From: Phycisphaerae bacterium RAS1
Lineage (GTDB): Bacteria > Planctomycetota > Phycisphaerae > UBA1845 > Fen-1342
NCBI GenBank assembly: GCA_007859745.1
Contig: SMLU01000002.1
Span: 240,942 to 304,941, forward strand
Length of the DNA: 64,000 bases
Direction of reading: 5' to 3'
Shown: one piece after another, positions 42,417 to 51,195 of the stretch
How the letters are laid out: the number at the start of each line of letters is the position of its first letter
How positions within the stretch are numbered: position 1 is the stretch's first letter
Made by a program: the position numbers and the translations under genes
Notes under the pieces: generated by a model
The model's database searches: none
Seen by the model: only the letters and a program-made list of their open reading frames with translations
What the model was told of the DNA's origin: nothing

Positions 42417-42686
42417 TCAGGCTTCGCCGAAGCCCGTTTCAAAAAGCTTCGCCAGGGCCTCCGCGGCGGCGGCTTCGTCGGGGCCGTCCGTCAGAATCAC
42501 GACGCGCGTCGCCTGCGTCGCCACGAGCATCAGCAGCTCCATCGGGCTGCGCCCGTCGGCTTCACGGTCGTTGCAGCGCACCGCCACGCGCGAGGTGAAG
42601 CGCGAGGCCGTGTCCACGAACTGCATGATCGGCCTGAAATGCAGGCCTTCGCGGTTCTTGACGACAATCTCGCGCTCGATCGCCAC
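42417..42686 (-). CDS. Phosphocarrier protein HPr
   Basis: From the GTG at 42686 the protein has 89 residues, the usual HPr length. IEREIVVKNREGLHFRPIMQ contains the phosphorylated histidine; the standard HARPA is HFRPI here. ADGRSPMELLMLVATQATRV includes the position of the regulatory serine. The frame is open further upstream, but that part is Arg-rich and unlike HPr. It lies between the EIIA and EI genes, completing a short phosphorelay. Confidence 0.9.
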   Translation of the reverse strand: MAIEREIVVKNREGLHFRPIMQFVDTASRFTSRVAVRCNDREADGRSPMELLMLVATQATRVVILTDGPDEAAAAEALAKLFETGFGEA

Positions 42687-42798
42687 ACGAAAAATCCATC
42701 GCTGCCTCGGGGCGCACAGGCCTCTGCCCGTCGCTTCGGCGCTCGCCCGCCGCCCGGGCGAAACCGCGCGCACGCCCCGTCTTCTGTCACGCCCGGCG

Positions 42799-43278
42799 TC
42801 ACAGCGACGCCGTCGATTCGTCCGCTTCCTTCAGCAGGTCCAGGATCTTCGCCGGCTGGTCCGACTGCCGTAGGAACTTGCGGAACCGTTCCTGCAGCAG
42901 GTGGCGGTAGACCAGGTCCATCGCCCGCAGGTGTTCCTCCGGCTTCTCATCCGGACTCAGGATCAGAAATACGCCGAACACCGGCTCACCGTCGAGCGCG
43001 GCAAAGTCGATCCCGCGGCTGCTGCGCCCGACCGCGACCACGACCGCCGACAGCCCGGCCACCTTCGCATGCGGCACGGCCACGCCCTTGCCGAACGCCG
43101 TCGTGCCTCGGGAGCGCTCACGGGTGACGATCGTCTTCACGACCGTATCGACCCAGTCGTCCCGAATCGCCCCGCAACTCCCAAGGATCGCCACCAACTC
43201 GCGAATCACGCCGTTGCGATTCGTCGATTCGAGTTCGGCGATTATCGCCTCCGGCCGAACCAAGTCGAGCAGCTTCAT
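42799..43278 (-). CDS. PTS EIIA domain protein, PtsN/fructose type
   Basis: A 159-residue single-domain EIIA. LLDLVRPEAIIAELESTNRN begins the fold, TTAFGKGVAVPHAKVAGLSA contains the phospho-accepting histidine, and FGVFLILSPDEKPEEHLRAM with LVYRHLLQERFRKFLRQ follows. It accepts phosphate from HPr and, in PTS-Ntr-like systems, regulates rather than transports. Position directly after hpf and before HPr resembles the hpf-ptsN-npr neighbourhood of Proteobacteria, without rpoN. Confidence 0.9.
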   Translation of the reverse strand: MKLLDLVRPEAIIAELESTNRNGVIRELVAILGSCGAIRDDWVDTVVKTIVTRERSRGTTAFGKGVAVPHAKVAGLSAVVVAVGRSSRGIDFAALDGEPVFGVFLILSPDEKPEEHLRAMDLVYRHLLQERFRKFLRQSDQPAKILDLLKEADESTASL

Positions 43279-43305
43279 GTCGCGCTCCGCTGCACGAATG
43301 GTCCC

Positions 43306-43635
43306 TCAGGATTCTCCGCCGCGCTCATCGGCCTGCGGAGGGTGCTTGCGGTTGCGCAAACGCTCTTTGTGCCGGCTGATCTGGCGCTCGATTTTGTCGA
43401 TCACCAGATCAACAGCGGCATAGACGTCGGCGTGCTCTTCGCTGGCGACAAAGGGCATGGTGCCGTCGGCGTGGACGATCATCTCCGCGGAGTGAGTGCC
43501 CTGGTGGCCATCCAAAACGACGTCGACGGCCTGCACCCGATCGTAGAACCTGGACAGCTTCTCGGCCTTTTCCCGGCAGAAATCCCGCAGCCCGTCGCTG
43601 ATGCCCATATGTCTGCCGGAAACGGTCACCCGCAT
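43306..43635 (-). CDS. hpf: Ribosome hibernation promoting factor (HPF/RaiA family), short form
   Basis: A 109-residue protein, MRVTVSGRHMGISDGLRDFC onward, with EKAEKLSRFYDRVQAVDVVL, THSAEMIVHADGTMPFVASE and DVYAAVDLVIDKIERQISRH, the beta-alpha-beta-beta-beta-alpha fold of HPF. It binds the 30S subunit and helps inactivate ribosomes in stationary phase. The C-terminal dimerisation domain of long HPF is absent. The ATG at 43635 follows GGAGG with an 11-base spacer. It is the first gene of the hpf-EIIA-HPr-EI run. Confidence 0.93.
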   Translation of the reverse strand: MRVTVSGRHMGISDGLRDFCREKAEKLSRFYDRVQAVDVVLDGHQGTHSAEMIVHADGTMPFVASEEHADVYAAVDLVIDKIERQISRHKERLRNRKHPPQADERGGES

Positions 43636-43801
43636 CAAACGAAGTCCTCCTGCACCGCGACGGCGCTTGCCGGCCGCGTCCATACGGCCGACGCGGGGCC
43701 GGGCAGCCGGCAGCCGCGAGCGCATGGGACTTTACGGAAAGGTCGTGAGTACGTCAATACGCGGCGGCGGAGCGGTACTGGTCAAGTTTGACTCCCGGTG
43801 C

Positions 43802-43865
43802 GGGGAGCATCAGCGTCCCGCCGGTGCGAGTGCAGAATCGCACCGGCGGGACGCCGATGCTCCCC
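43802..43865. repeat. GGGAGCATCGGCGTCCCGCC palindrome upstream of hpf
   Basis: Arms GGGGAGCATCAGCGTCCCGC and GGGACGCCGATGCTCCCC enclose GAGTGCAGAATC. It lies in the 582-bp divergent gap 43636-44217. The remainder of that gap, which should hold the promoters for hpf and for the secreted protein, shows no site I can call with confidence. Confidence 0.85.
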
Positions 43866-44217
43866 GCAAACTTGACCAGCACCGGCGGAGCGGCCTCGCG
43901 TCGCCGCTGGCGGCGCCTGGGGCGCGCCGCGGGTCCGAGAAACCGCGCGGCGCTCGAATATCGCGGCGCGACTCAACATTCGTTTCGCTATGATTGATGT
44001 TCGCAGTTTTCGCCGCAAGTATGCCACCGGCTGCCAGGGTACGGAGCATCGGCCCGCGCCGGTTCGTGCCGCTTGAATTATCAGTTCCGCGGACGCGTTT
44101 GTCATTCGGGCATACGCGTCAGTGTTGTGCGCTGCCCGTCTCGCTGGTGCGCCGGCGGTCGCGGCGCGCGGCGCGCAGCCGGGCCCGACGGTTTGTCGGA
44201 GCGGAGAGGAGTCTATC

Positions 44218-46836
44218 ATGATCGCCCGTGCATCGCGCGTGTTCGCCGGTTTGGCTGTTCTCGTCGGAATGAGCTCGGCGACGATGGCGGGCGCACCGCC
44301 GCTATTGCCGGCCGCAGATTACGCCGAACAGGTTCGCGCCAACCGCTGCGCCTTCTCGACACTAACCGGCGTTTCGCCGGCCGACTCCGCCGCCGTCCTG
44401 GCCGACCTGCTGGATGGCGATCCGCGCACCGGCATTCGGTTCGCCGCCGGGCAGCGCGAATCGCTGGAGCTTCGCTTCGTCGGGGCGTGGCGCTGGCTCA
44501 GCAGCGTCCGTGTGACCTGCGACGCGACGCTTCGCGTCGCATGGCTCGATCTGAACGGCGCCTGGCAGGAAGTCGGTGTCGCAGCTCCCGACGCCGGCGG
44601 CCGTCTGCAATTTCCCTCCGCCCGCGCGATGGGGCTTCGGTTCTCACTGACCGGCGCGGAGGCGATGCTCGCAGATATTCACGCCGGCTATGAGATCGAT
44701 GATCCGGAACGCTTCGGCGGCAGCCAGACCTACAACGCCTTCGCGGAAGGCAATGACTATGGTGTGGAGCTCTATTACGCCGCCGATGACGCTTTTACGT
44801 TCGGCGATGAGATGAACGGGGTCGGCACGTGGGCGGCGGAGTGGTACACCGAGGAGGAAACGGACGTCGATCACTTCAAACGCACCGACCTGGGCGGCCG
44901 CAATTCGGAGTTTGCGGACGCCTGCGACATCGCCTGGGCGGTGGGCTTTACCGAGCCGGTCGACGACGAGTTCTACGCTCGACGCCTGCGCGGGATGTCC
45001 ATGGGTCTCGGAGCGGCCGGCGACGACAACGAGCTGACGCCCGGCGATTCACACGCGGCGCTGGGAGACAACGACCTCGAATGGCTGATTCTCAACTGCT
45101 CGACGATCTTCAAGAATGAGGCCAATCTCGACGCCTGGCGCGAGACCATGGACCGGCTGCACCTTCTCTGCGGCTGGAAGTCCGCCAAGCACGACGTGAT
45201 CATGAGCGACGAATTCGTCCGCAAGGTCAACGGCTGGCTGGTCTTTGACCCGCCCCGCACGATCAAGCACGCCTGGTTCGACGCGGTCGACGCCACGCAC
45301 GGACACGGATTCTCTTACGGCGTCGTTTCAGAGAGCAGCACCGTCGCTGACGATTACCTCCTGGGCGAAGGCGACGTCGGGAACGATCCGACCGCGGACG
45401 ACATCTACACGTATTACTACATCGACGAAACGGGATCGCAGGCGGCCCCCCGCGCGGCCGCTGCGCCGGTTGAAATGACGCGCATCGACGCCGGCCGGCC
45501 GGGGTGGAAGATCGACGTGCCGACCGAGTTGCTCCGCGGCGGCGGCCTCCCGACGCAGATGCCGGTCTTTGTCGTACAGCCGGTCATGGTCGACCAGATG
45601 GATGTCGAAGCACTGGCGGATCGCGTTTGCGAGACCGCCGGGCGATTCTGTAACGCCATGGTCGGCCCGGACGAGGCGATGACCGAGCTGACCGCGACCG
45701 ACGGCGCCTGGGAAATCCGCGTCTGCACGGCGACCGGCGCGCCGCACATCGAGGCGACCGACCGCTGGCTGCAGCACCACATGACCGCGCCGATGCTGCC
45801 CACCTCCAACGACGCGATGATGATGGCCGATCAACTGCTCGACGCATGGGAAATCCGCCCCAGCGGCGCCATGTTCGCCGGCTTCGACGTCTCCGGTCAG
45901 CGCGAACGGAAGATGGTCAACGGAGTGTGGGACGACGTCCCCGGCCTGCATTTCCCCACCGCCCTGCGCGTCCTCTATCGCCGCTTTCTCGGCTCCTATC
46001 CCGTCGGCGGGCCGGGCGGCTCAATGTCCGTGGTCTTCGGCGACGGTGGGCGTTTCGAGCGCATCTACCGCGGCGCCTGGCGGCCCGTCGCGCTCGGGCC
46101 GACCGCCGATCTTCTGCCGCTTCAGACCGTCCTCGACGCCCTCGCCGAGCGCGGCGCGGCGATGGTCATCAATGGCGTGGCCGTCCGCGTGCAGGGGATT
46201 CAGATCAACAGCGTCGACGCCGGCTACTGGGAAAAGGGCCGCAACGAGATGCAAAGCGTGCTCCGGCCCGTCTACAGGCTGGACACGACCATCACCGATT
46301 CGCCGCCGGGCATGATGCCGCCGGAAACGACGGACTACATCATGGCCGTCTACGCCGACGCGCTGCCGCCGACGATCATGATTCAGGGGTTTGAAGACGG
46401 CCTGTGCGTCGCGCCCGACACGCAGGTGTGTCTGACCGCGATGGTCTCCGGCGGCCAGCCGCCCTATGAGATCATGTGGGACGACGCCCGTGACGGCCCG
46501 CTGGGGACCGGTTCGATGGTCTGCCACACGCTGACCATTGCGGCCCATCCGCTGCAATATCTCAACAACCACACGCTGCGGGCGACGGTTCGCGATGCCC
46601 GCGGCAGCATGGCTCGTGCGGCGATCAACGCCTGCGTCGTGCAGCGCGGCGACATGAACTGCGACGGCGCCGCCGACGTGCTCGATATCAACGCGTTCGT
46701 CCTGGCGCTGCTGGACCCGATGGCCTACGCGGCGCAGTTCCCGAACTGCGACGTCCGCAACGGCGACGTGGACGGCGACGGCATGGCTAACGTGCTCGAC
46801 ATCAACCCGTTTGTCGCGCTGCTGCTGGGCGGCTGA
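44218..46836 (+). CDS. Secreted protein of unknown function with dockerin-like tail
   Basis: An 872-residue exported protein. The ATG at 44218 follows GAGGAG with a 7-base spacer and gives the signal peptide RVFAGLAVLVGMSSATMAGA. The first 200 residues look like a beta-rich, discoidin-like module (LELRFVGAWRWLSSVRVTCD). The middle holds an unassigned domain with DLEWLILNCSTIF and HAWFDAVDATHGHGFSYG. Before the tail, GQPPYEIMWDDARDG is PKD/Ig-like. The final 65 residues are the shared two-loop tail, RGDMNCDGAADVLDINAFVL onward. No enzyme family is recognised. Confidence 0.75.
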   Translation: MIARASRVFAGLAVLVGMSSATMAGAPPLLPAADYAEQVRANRCAFSTLTGVSPADSAAVLADLLDGDPRTGIRFAAGQRESLELRFVGAWRWLSSVRVTCDATLRVAWLDLNGAWQEVGVAAPDAGGRLQFPSARAMGLRFSLTGAEAMLADIHAGYEIDDPERFGGSQTYNAFAEGNDYGVELYYAADDAFTFGDEMNGVGTWAAEWYTEEETDVDHFKRTDLGGRNSEFADACDIAWAVGFTEPVDDEFYARRLRGMSMGLGAAGDDNELTPGDSHAALGDNDLEWLILNCSTIFKNEANLDAWRETMDRLHLLCGWKSAKHDVIMSDEFVRKVNGWLVFDPPRTIKHAWFDAVDATHGHGFSYGVVSESSTVADDYLLGEGDVGNDPTADDIYTYYYIDETGSQAAPRAAAAPVEMTRIDAGRPGWKIDVPTELLRGGGLPTQMPVFVVQPVMVDQMDVEALADRVCETAGRFCNAMVGPDEAMTELTATDGAWEIRVCTATGAPHIEATDRWLQHHMTAPMLPTSNDAMMMADQLLDAWEIRPSGAMFAGFDVSGQRERKMVNGVWDDVPGLHFPTALRVLYRRFLGSYPVGGPGGSMSVVFGDGGRFERIYRGAWRPVALGPTADLLPLQTVLDALAERGAAMVINGVAVRVQGIQINSVDAGYWEKGRNEMQSVLRPVYRLDTTITDSPPGMMPPETTDYIMAVYADALPPTIMIQGFEDGLCVAPDTQVCLTAMVSGGQPPYEIMWDDARDGPLGTGSMVCHTLTIAAHPLQYLNNHTLRATVRDARGSMARAAINACVVQRGDMNCDGAADVLDINAFVLALLDPMAYAAQFPNCDVRNGDVDGDGMANVLDINPFVALLLGG

Positions 46837-46987
46837 ACCGGCGCGTCGGCGCGCCGGCCGGCACACCTGCCGGTGGGGCGGTGCCCCGCCGCCAGAATCT
46901 GGTATCATGGATTCACCTATCGAGCCGGAGGCCTTGGCGACCGCCGCTTTGAATCGAGTCGTTTCGCCCCACCCGGAGACACCCATC

Positions 46988-49003
46988 ATGCAGACGCTGC
47001 CCGTTCGGCGTGCACTTTTCCCGCTGGCCGCTCTTGTGATACTCGCTCTTGCCGCCGTCGCGCGGGCTGACGACGACATCAAGTCGGGCATCGCCGCCGC
47101 CGGCGACGCCAAGAAGCACGACAGCGATGTCGTCATCGTTCTGGATGAAACGCACGTCACCGTCCGCCCGAACGGCATCGGTGAAGCCCGTACCCGCCGC
47201 GTCGCGAAGGTGCTGCGCGACCGGGGCGCCCGCGGCGAGGCGGTGCAGCGGTTTGAGTTCGATCCAAAGACCAACGAGCTGACGCTGAACGCCGCCCGCG
47301 TCTACCGCGCCGACGGAAAGGTCGAAGAGCTTGCCGTCCACGACGCTGTCGAGCAGCCGGCCGCTGACCGCACCATTTTCTGGGGCAGCCGCCAACGGCT
47401 GCTCTCCGTCGGCCGGCTCGAAGTCGGCGACGCGATCGAGACGATCGTCACCAAGACGGGGTTCAATGTGGCGTATCTTGAGGAGGGGAACGGGGAACAG
47501 GGAACTGGGAACAGCGACGCCGCTACGGCGCTTGAGCCGCCGATGCCGGGGCACTGGTATGACGAAGTGACCTGGTCGGCGGGCGTCCCGATCGTCGAGA
47601 AGCGCTACGTCGTCCGCATGCCGAAGGACAAGCGCCTTCAATACGAGATCTACAACGGCTCGCTCCGCGTGGCGGTCGCGCTGGATGGCGAGCACATGGT
47701 CTACACCTTCGAGAAACGCGACATCCCCGCCTGGAAGGGCGAGCCCAAGTCCACCGCCCGCAGCGACATCGACACCAAGCTTGTTCTCGCGACGCTGCCC
47801 GACTGGGAGAGCAAGTCGCGCTGGTTCCACGAGAAGAACGAAGCCGGCTTCGCCGTGGACGACGCCATTCGCGCCAAAGTCGCCGAGATCATCAAGTCCT
47901 GCAAGTCAGACGAGGAGAAGTACACCGCGCTGAATCACTGGGTGGCTGAGAACATCCGCTACATCGGAACCAGCCGCGGCGCGTGCGAAGGCTACACCAC
48001 CCACCCGGCCATCGAGACCTTCCACGACCGCGGCGGCGTCTGCAAGGACAAGGCCGGCCTGCTGGTCGCGATGCTGCGCGTCGCCGGCTTCGATTCCTAC
48101 ATCGTCATGACGCAGGCCGGCTCGGCGGTCGCGCCCGTGCCCGCGGATCAGTTCAACCACGCCGTCACCTCCATCCGCAATACGGACGGCTCCTTCACGA
48201 TGCTCGATCCGACCTGGATGCCCAAGAGCCGCGACAACTGGTCCACCGCTGAGTCGCTTCAGAACATCGTCTACGGCACGCCCGAGGGCATCGGCCTCAG
48301 CATCACGCCCGCCAGCGGGCCGGAGCAGAATGTCGTGAAATACGAGTCGAGCTGCGCGGCGCTGCCCGATGGCCGGCTCGAGGGACGCGTGCGCCTGACG
48401 GCGACCGGAACGCCGGAGACGCAGCTTCGCCGGCGCCTGGCGGGGCGCGTGCCGGATGAGCGGCGACAGGTGATCGAAGAGGGCTTCACGCGACTGGCCG
48501 CGAGTGTGCGTCTGGCGAATCTGCGGGTGATGGACCCGGTGGATTTCTCCAGGCCGTTCGAGCTCGAAAGCGAATTCACGGCGGATGGGTATGTCGTCGG
48601 CGGCGGGGCGAAGGCGTACCTCAAGCTGCCGATGATGCAGCGCGTGCTGGCGGACGTGCTTTGCGGCGACTGGGAGGGCACGACCACGCTCGAGCAGCGC
48701 AAGCAGCCGCTGCGCATGCGGGCCACGCGACGGCTCGAGATTCGAGAGACCGTGAAACTACCCGAGGGATGGAAAGCGATTGAGCTGCCCAAGGCCCGCA
48801 CGCTCGACGGCCCGTCGGCGTCTCTAGCGTTCACGATCGAGCGGACCAATGGCTCGATCGAGTACCGCTGCGACGTGGACGTGAAGAAGCACATCGTGCC
48901 GCCGGCGGAATACGCGAACTTCCGCGAGGTGATGCAGGCGCTGGACGAGATCGCCGGCCGAGCGGTGGTGTGCGAACGGGAGGTAGCCAGTGCGCAGCGC
49001 TAG
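46988..49003 (+). CDS. DUF3857 / transglutaminase-like exported protein
   Basis: A 671-residue protein with the signal sequence ALFPLAALVILALAAVARAD. An N-terminal DUF3857 beta region is followed by a transglutaminase-like core: YTALNHWVAENIRYIG, HDRGGVCKDKAGLLVAMLRV (Cys), DQFNHAVTSIRN (His) and MLDPTWMP (Asp), so the catalytic triad is complete. The substrate is unknown. A short insertion, EEGNGEQGTGN, comes from GGGAACAGGGAAC-type repeat DNA at about 47488-47515. The ATG at 46988 follows GGAG; ATG 46907 is also open. Its stop overlaps the GTG of the next paralogue. Confidence 0.82.
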   Translation: MQTLPVRRALFPLAALVILALAAVARADDDIKSGIAAAGDAKKHDSDVVIVLDETHVTVRPNGIGEARTRRVAKVLRDRGARGEAVQRFEFDPKTNELTLNAARVYRADGKVEELAVHDAVEQPAADRTIFWGSRQRLLSVGRLEVGDAIETIVTKTGFNVAYLEEGNGEQGTGNSDAATALEPPMPGHWYDEVTWSAGVPIVEKRYVVRMPKDKRLQYEIYNGSLRVAVALDGEHMVYTFEKRDIPAWKGEPKSTARSDIDTKLVLATLPDWESKSRWFHEKNEAGFAVDDAIRAKVAEIIKSCKSDEEKYTALNHWVAENIRYIGTSRGACEGYTTHPAIETFHDRGGVCKDKAGLLVAMLRVAGFDSYIVMTQAGSAVAPVPADQFNHAVTSIRNTDGSFTMLDPTWMPKSRDNWSTAESLQNIVYGTPEGIGLSITPASGPEQNVVKYESSCAALPDGRLEGRVRLTATGTPETQLRRRLAGRVPDERRQVIEEGFTRLAASVRLANLRVMDPVDFSRPFELESEFTADGYVVGGGAKAYLKLPMMQRVLADVLCGDWEGTTTLEQRKQPLRMRATRRLEIRETVKLPEGWKAIELPKARTLDGPSASLAFTIERTNGSIEYRCDVDVKKHIVPPAEYANFREVMQALDEIAGRAVVCEREVASAQR

Positions 49004-50903
49004 AAAGACTGTACGGTGGGTTGAGCGCAGCGAAACCCACCACCGCCCCGCCAACCTCCGCCGACTCTTGCTATGCCTGTCCCTCCTCGCGATCGCCGCG
49101 ACCGCCCGAGCCTCCGACGCCCCCGAAGCCGTCATCGAGAAGTGGGAGCAGCGCTGGTCCTTCGCGCGCGACGGCGGGATGACGTATCAGGAGATCAAGC
49201 ACGTCCGGCTGAATCACGAACGCGCCAACGGCGAGTTCGCCGATCCCAAGATCGCGTTCAACAAAGACCTCGACACCGTCGAGGTGAAAGTCGCCCGCAC
49301 AAGACTGCCGGACGGAAAATACATCGACGTCCCGGCCTATTCGCGAAACGAGGTTGCGCTGCCCGGCGCTGCCGGCTGGCCGGCCTTCGCCGGCCTTCGC
49401 CAGCTCGTGCTCACCATGAGCGGCATTCAGGCCGGCTGCGTGGTCGAGCTCGAGTACCAGGTGACACGCAAGCCCGGCGGATTCGCGCCGGAACTGGGCC
49501 ATGAGCTGCGCCTGGATCACCGCTATCCCATCACCGCGCGAACAATCGAGATCGTCGCGGCCGAGCGCGTCCCGCTGCAATGGACCATCGCCGGTCCGCC
49601 GCCGCTGGGCGGGACCCAGCCGGAGCGGAAGGCCGACGAAGGCATGCAGCGCCTGTCCTGGCGCCTGCGCGACATCCCCGCCGGCGTTGACGAGTCGCAG
49701 GCCCCGCCCTGGCAGACCCGCTGCCCGCGGCTGGTGTTCAGCACGCAGAGCAGCGGCGACGAAGCGATCCGGCGTCGCCTTGAGAGCATCCAGGCTGCCG
49801 CCAACGGCGCGGATGAATCGATCAAGACGGCGGCGGCAAAGTGGACCGCGGATGCCGGCGCGGCCGGCGACAAGCTCAGCGCGATCCAGGAGAAGCTGGC
49901 GGCGACATTTTCCGTCGTGGATTTCGACGCCCGCCTGCAACCGGCCGGCCTGCGCCCGGCCAGCGAGCTGCTGCGGGCGAATTATGGCACCAGCGCCGAG
50001 GCGACGGCCCTGCTCCTCGCGCTGGCGAAAGCCGTGGAAGCGACGGCCGACGCGGCCATCGTCCTCAATCTGGAAACATCGCTCTCGGAAGACGGCGTGC
50101 TCGTCGGGCCAAGCGCGTATGCCGTCTGCCTCGGCGAGCGCGGCGCGTGGGATGCATCCAGCGGCCGCATCGGGCGCGCGGCGCGCTGGGTCGGGTCGGA
50201 GCTGGCCGTGCGATCAAGCGACGGCGTTTCTCGCACCGCGATCGCCGAGTGGGAGTCAGCCGATGAGAGCCGCGCCGCCTGCCGCGGGAAGCTAATTCTG
50301 GCCGCCGACGGCGCCGTGGCCGGCAAGCTGACCATCGAGCTGAGCGGGCTCTTCGTGAACGCCGCCGACTTGAGGACCACCGAAAAGCAAAAAGGCAGGC
50401 TTCAGTCAATCGTCGGACGGATTATCCCGGACCTTCAGGTGGCGTCCTTCGCCGTCGCGACGCTGGCCGAATCCGCGTTCGTCGCGACCGCCGAGGTGAA
50501 ATCAGCCAGGCCGCTGCCGGTCATTGACGGCGTGTATCGGTTGGTGCTGGCGCAGGATGATCCGCTCTGCGGCGAGTTGGGTCTGCCGCTGGCCTACGAG
50601 GAGCGCAAGCTGCCGGTGCGGCTGGCGGGTCCGTGTGCGGAAGAGATCGACCTGACAATCGAATGGCCTGAGAAATGGGCGGCGGATGCGATTCCGGCCG
50701 CGTTGGGCGCAGCGCTTAACACGTCCGACGCCGCTGTGTTTCAAAATGTCGAGGCGGGCCAGAACAAGCTGACGCTGACACGCGGCGTCCGCCTTTCCTC
50801 TCGCGATGTCGCGCTCGGCTCGGTTCGCGCTCCGTTGAACATGCTCCGCTCCGAGCGCTGCCGGACGCTGGTGCTCCGCCCGGAAGCGCGTAAGACGGAG
50901 TAG
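48990..50903 (+). CDS. DUF3857 paralogue without transglutaminase cysteine
   Basis: A 637-residue exported protein related to its upstream neighbour (KWEQRWSFARDGGMTYQEIK and GCVVELEYQVTRKPGG are DUF3857 strands). The region that should hold the catalytic Cys is changed (LRPASELLRANYGTSAEATA), so it is probably not an enzyme. The GTG at 48990 has GGGAGG with a 6-base spacer and overlaps the upstream stop. Residues 9-20 (RWVERSETHHRP) are encoded by a GGTGGGTT..AACCCACC palindrome, ahead of the signal core LLLCLSLLAIAATARA. It may partner with the upstream protein. Confidence 0.75.
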   Translation: MRSARKTVRWVERSETHHRPANLRRLLLCLSLLAIAATARASDAPEAVIEKWEQRWSFARDGGMTYQEIKHVRLNHERANGEFADPKIAFNKDLDTVEVKVARTRLPDGKYIDVPAYSRNEVALPGAAGWPAFAGLRQLVLTMSGIQAGCVVELEYQVTRKPGGFAPELGHELRLDHRYPITARTIEIVAAERVPLQWTIAGPPPLGGTQPERKADEGMQRLSWRLRDIPAGVDESQAPPWQTRCPRLVFSTQSSGDEAIRRRLESIQAAANGADESIKTAAAKWTADAGAAGDKLSAIQEKLAATFSVVDFDARLQPAGLRPASELLRANYGTSAEATALLLALAKAVEATADAAIVLNLETSLSEDGVLVGPSAYAVCLGERGAWDASSGRIGRAARWVGSELAVRSSDGVSRTAIAEWESADESRAACRGKLILAADGAVAGKLTIELSGLFVNAADLRTTEKQKGRLQSIVGRIIPDLQVASFAVATLAESAFVATAEVKSARPLPVIDGVYRLVLAQDDPLCGELGLPLAYEERKLPVRLAGPCAEEIDLTIEWPEKWAADAIPAALGAALNTSDAAVFQNVEAGQNKLTLTRGVRLSSRDVALGSVRAPLNMLRSERCRTLVLRPEARKTE

Positions 50904-50954
50904 CCGTCGGTTGGCCTGCGGCCGCCTGGGCGAGCCAGCGAGCTTCTGAACATC

Positions 50955-51036
50955 TGGGTGGGACGGGCGTCAGGGTGGGACGGGCGTCTCGCCCGTCCCC
51001 GTTGTCTCTGGAACGGGCACGATGCCCGTTCCACCC
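50955..51036. repeat. GGGACGGGCGTCTCGCCCGT-type compound palindrome
   Basis: A partial copy, GGGTGGGACGGGCGTCA, is followed by a complete GGGTGGGACGGGCGTCTCGC element and a nested GAACGGGCACGATGCCCGTT palindrome. It lies after the second DUF3857 gene. The rest of the 292-bp gap to the GH13 gene is its leader. Confidence 0.85.
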
Positions 51037-51060
51037 GAATACGGCATACCTGAATTCGTT

Positions 51061-51088
51061 TTGTTGTCCACGCACCGGCGGCTATAGT
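51061..51088 (+). promoter_or_regulatory. Possible sigma-70-type promoter for the exported GH13 gene
   Basis: TTGTTG (51061-51066) and TATAGT (51083-51088) are separated by 16 bases, about 105 bp before the GH13 start. The long leader between them and the ATG contains GC-rich stems (CGCCCATCGCTGGG) that do not fit a riboswitch I know. Confidence 0.35.
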
Positions 51089-51195
51089 TTAATGGACATT
51101 CGCCTTGATTCGCGGTCGCCCATCGCTGGGAAAACGCCGGGCGACGAGCCAAAAGTACAGGCATTCGGCCCAGAGCCGTTGAAGGGAGTCTTTCG

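Noticed and set aside
43990-44025. Promoter TTGATG with 17-bp spacing upstream of the secreted protein
   Set aside because: The matching -10 hexamer (AAGTAT) agrees with consensus at only three positions.
51090-51195. Riboswitch in the leader of the exported GH13 gene
   Set aside because: GC-rich stems are present, but I could not match the conserved bases of the cyclic-di-GMP or other common riboswitches.
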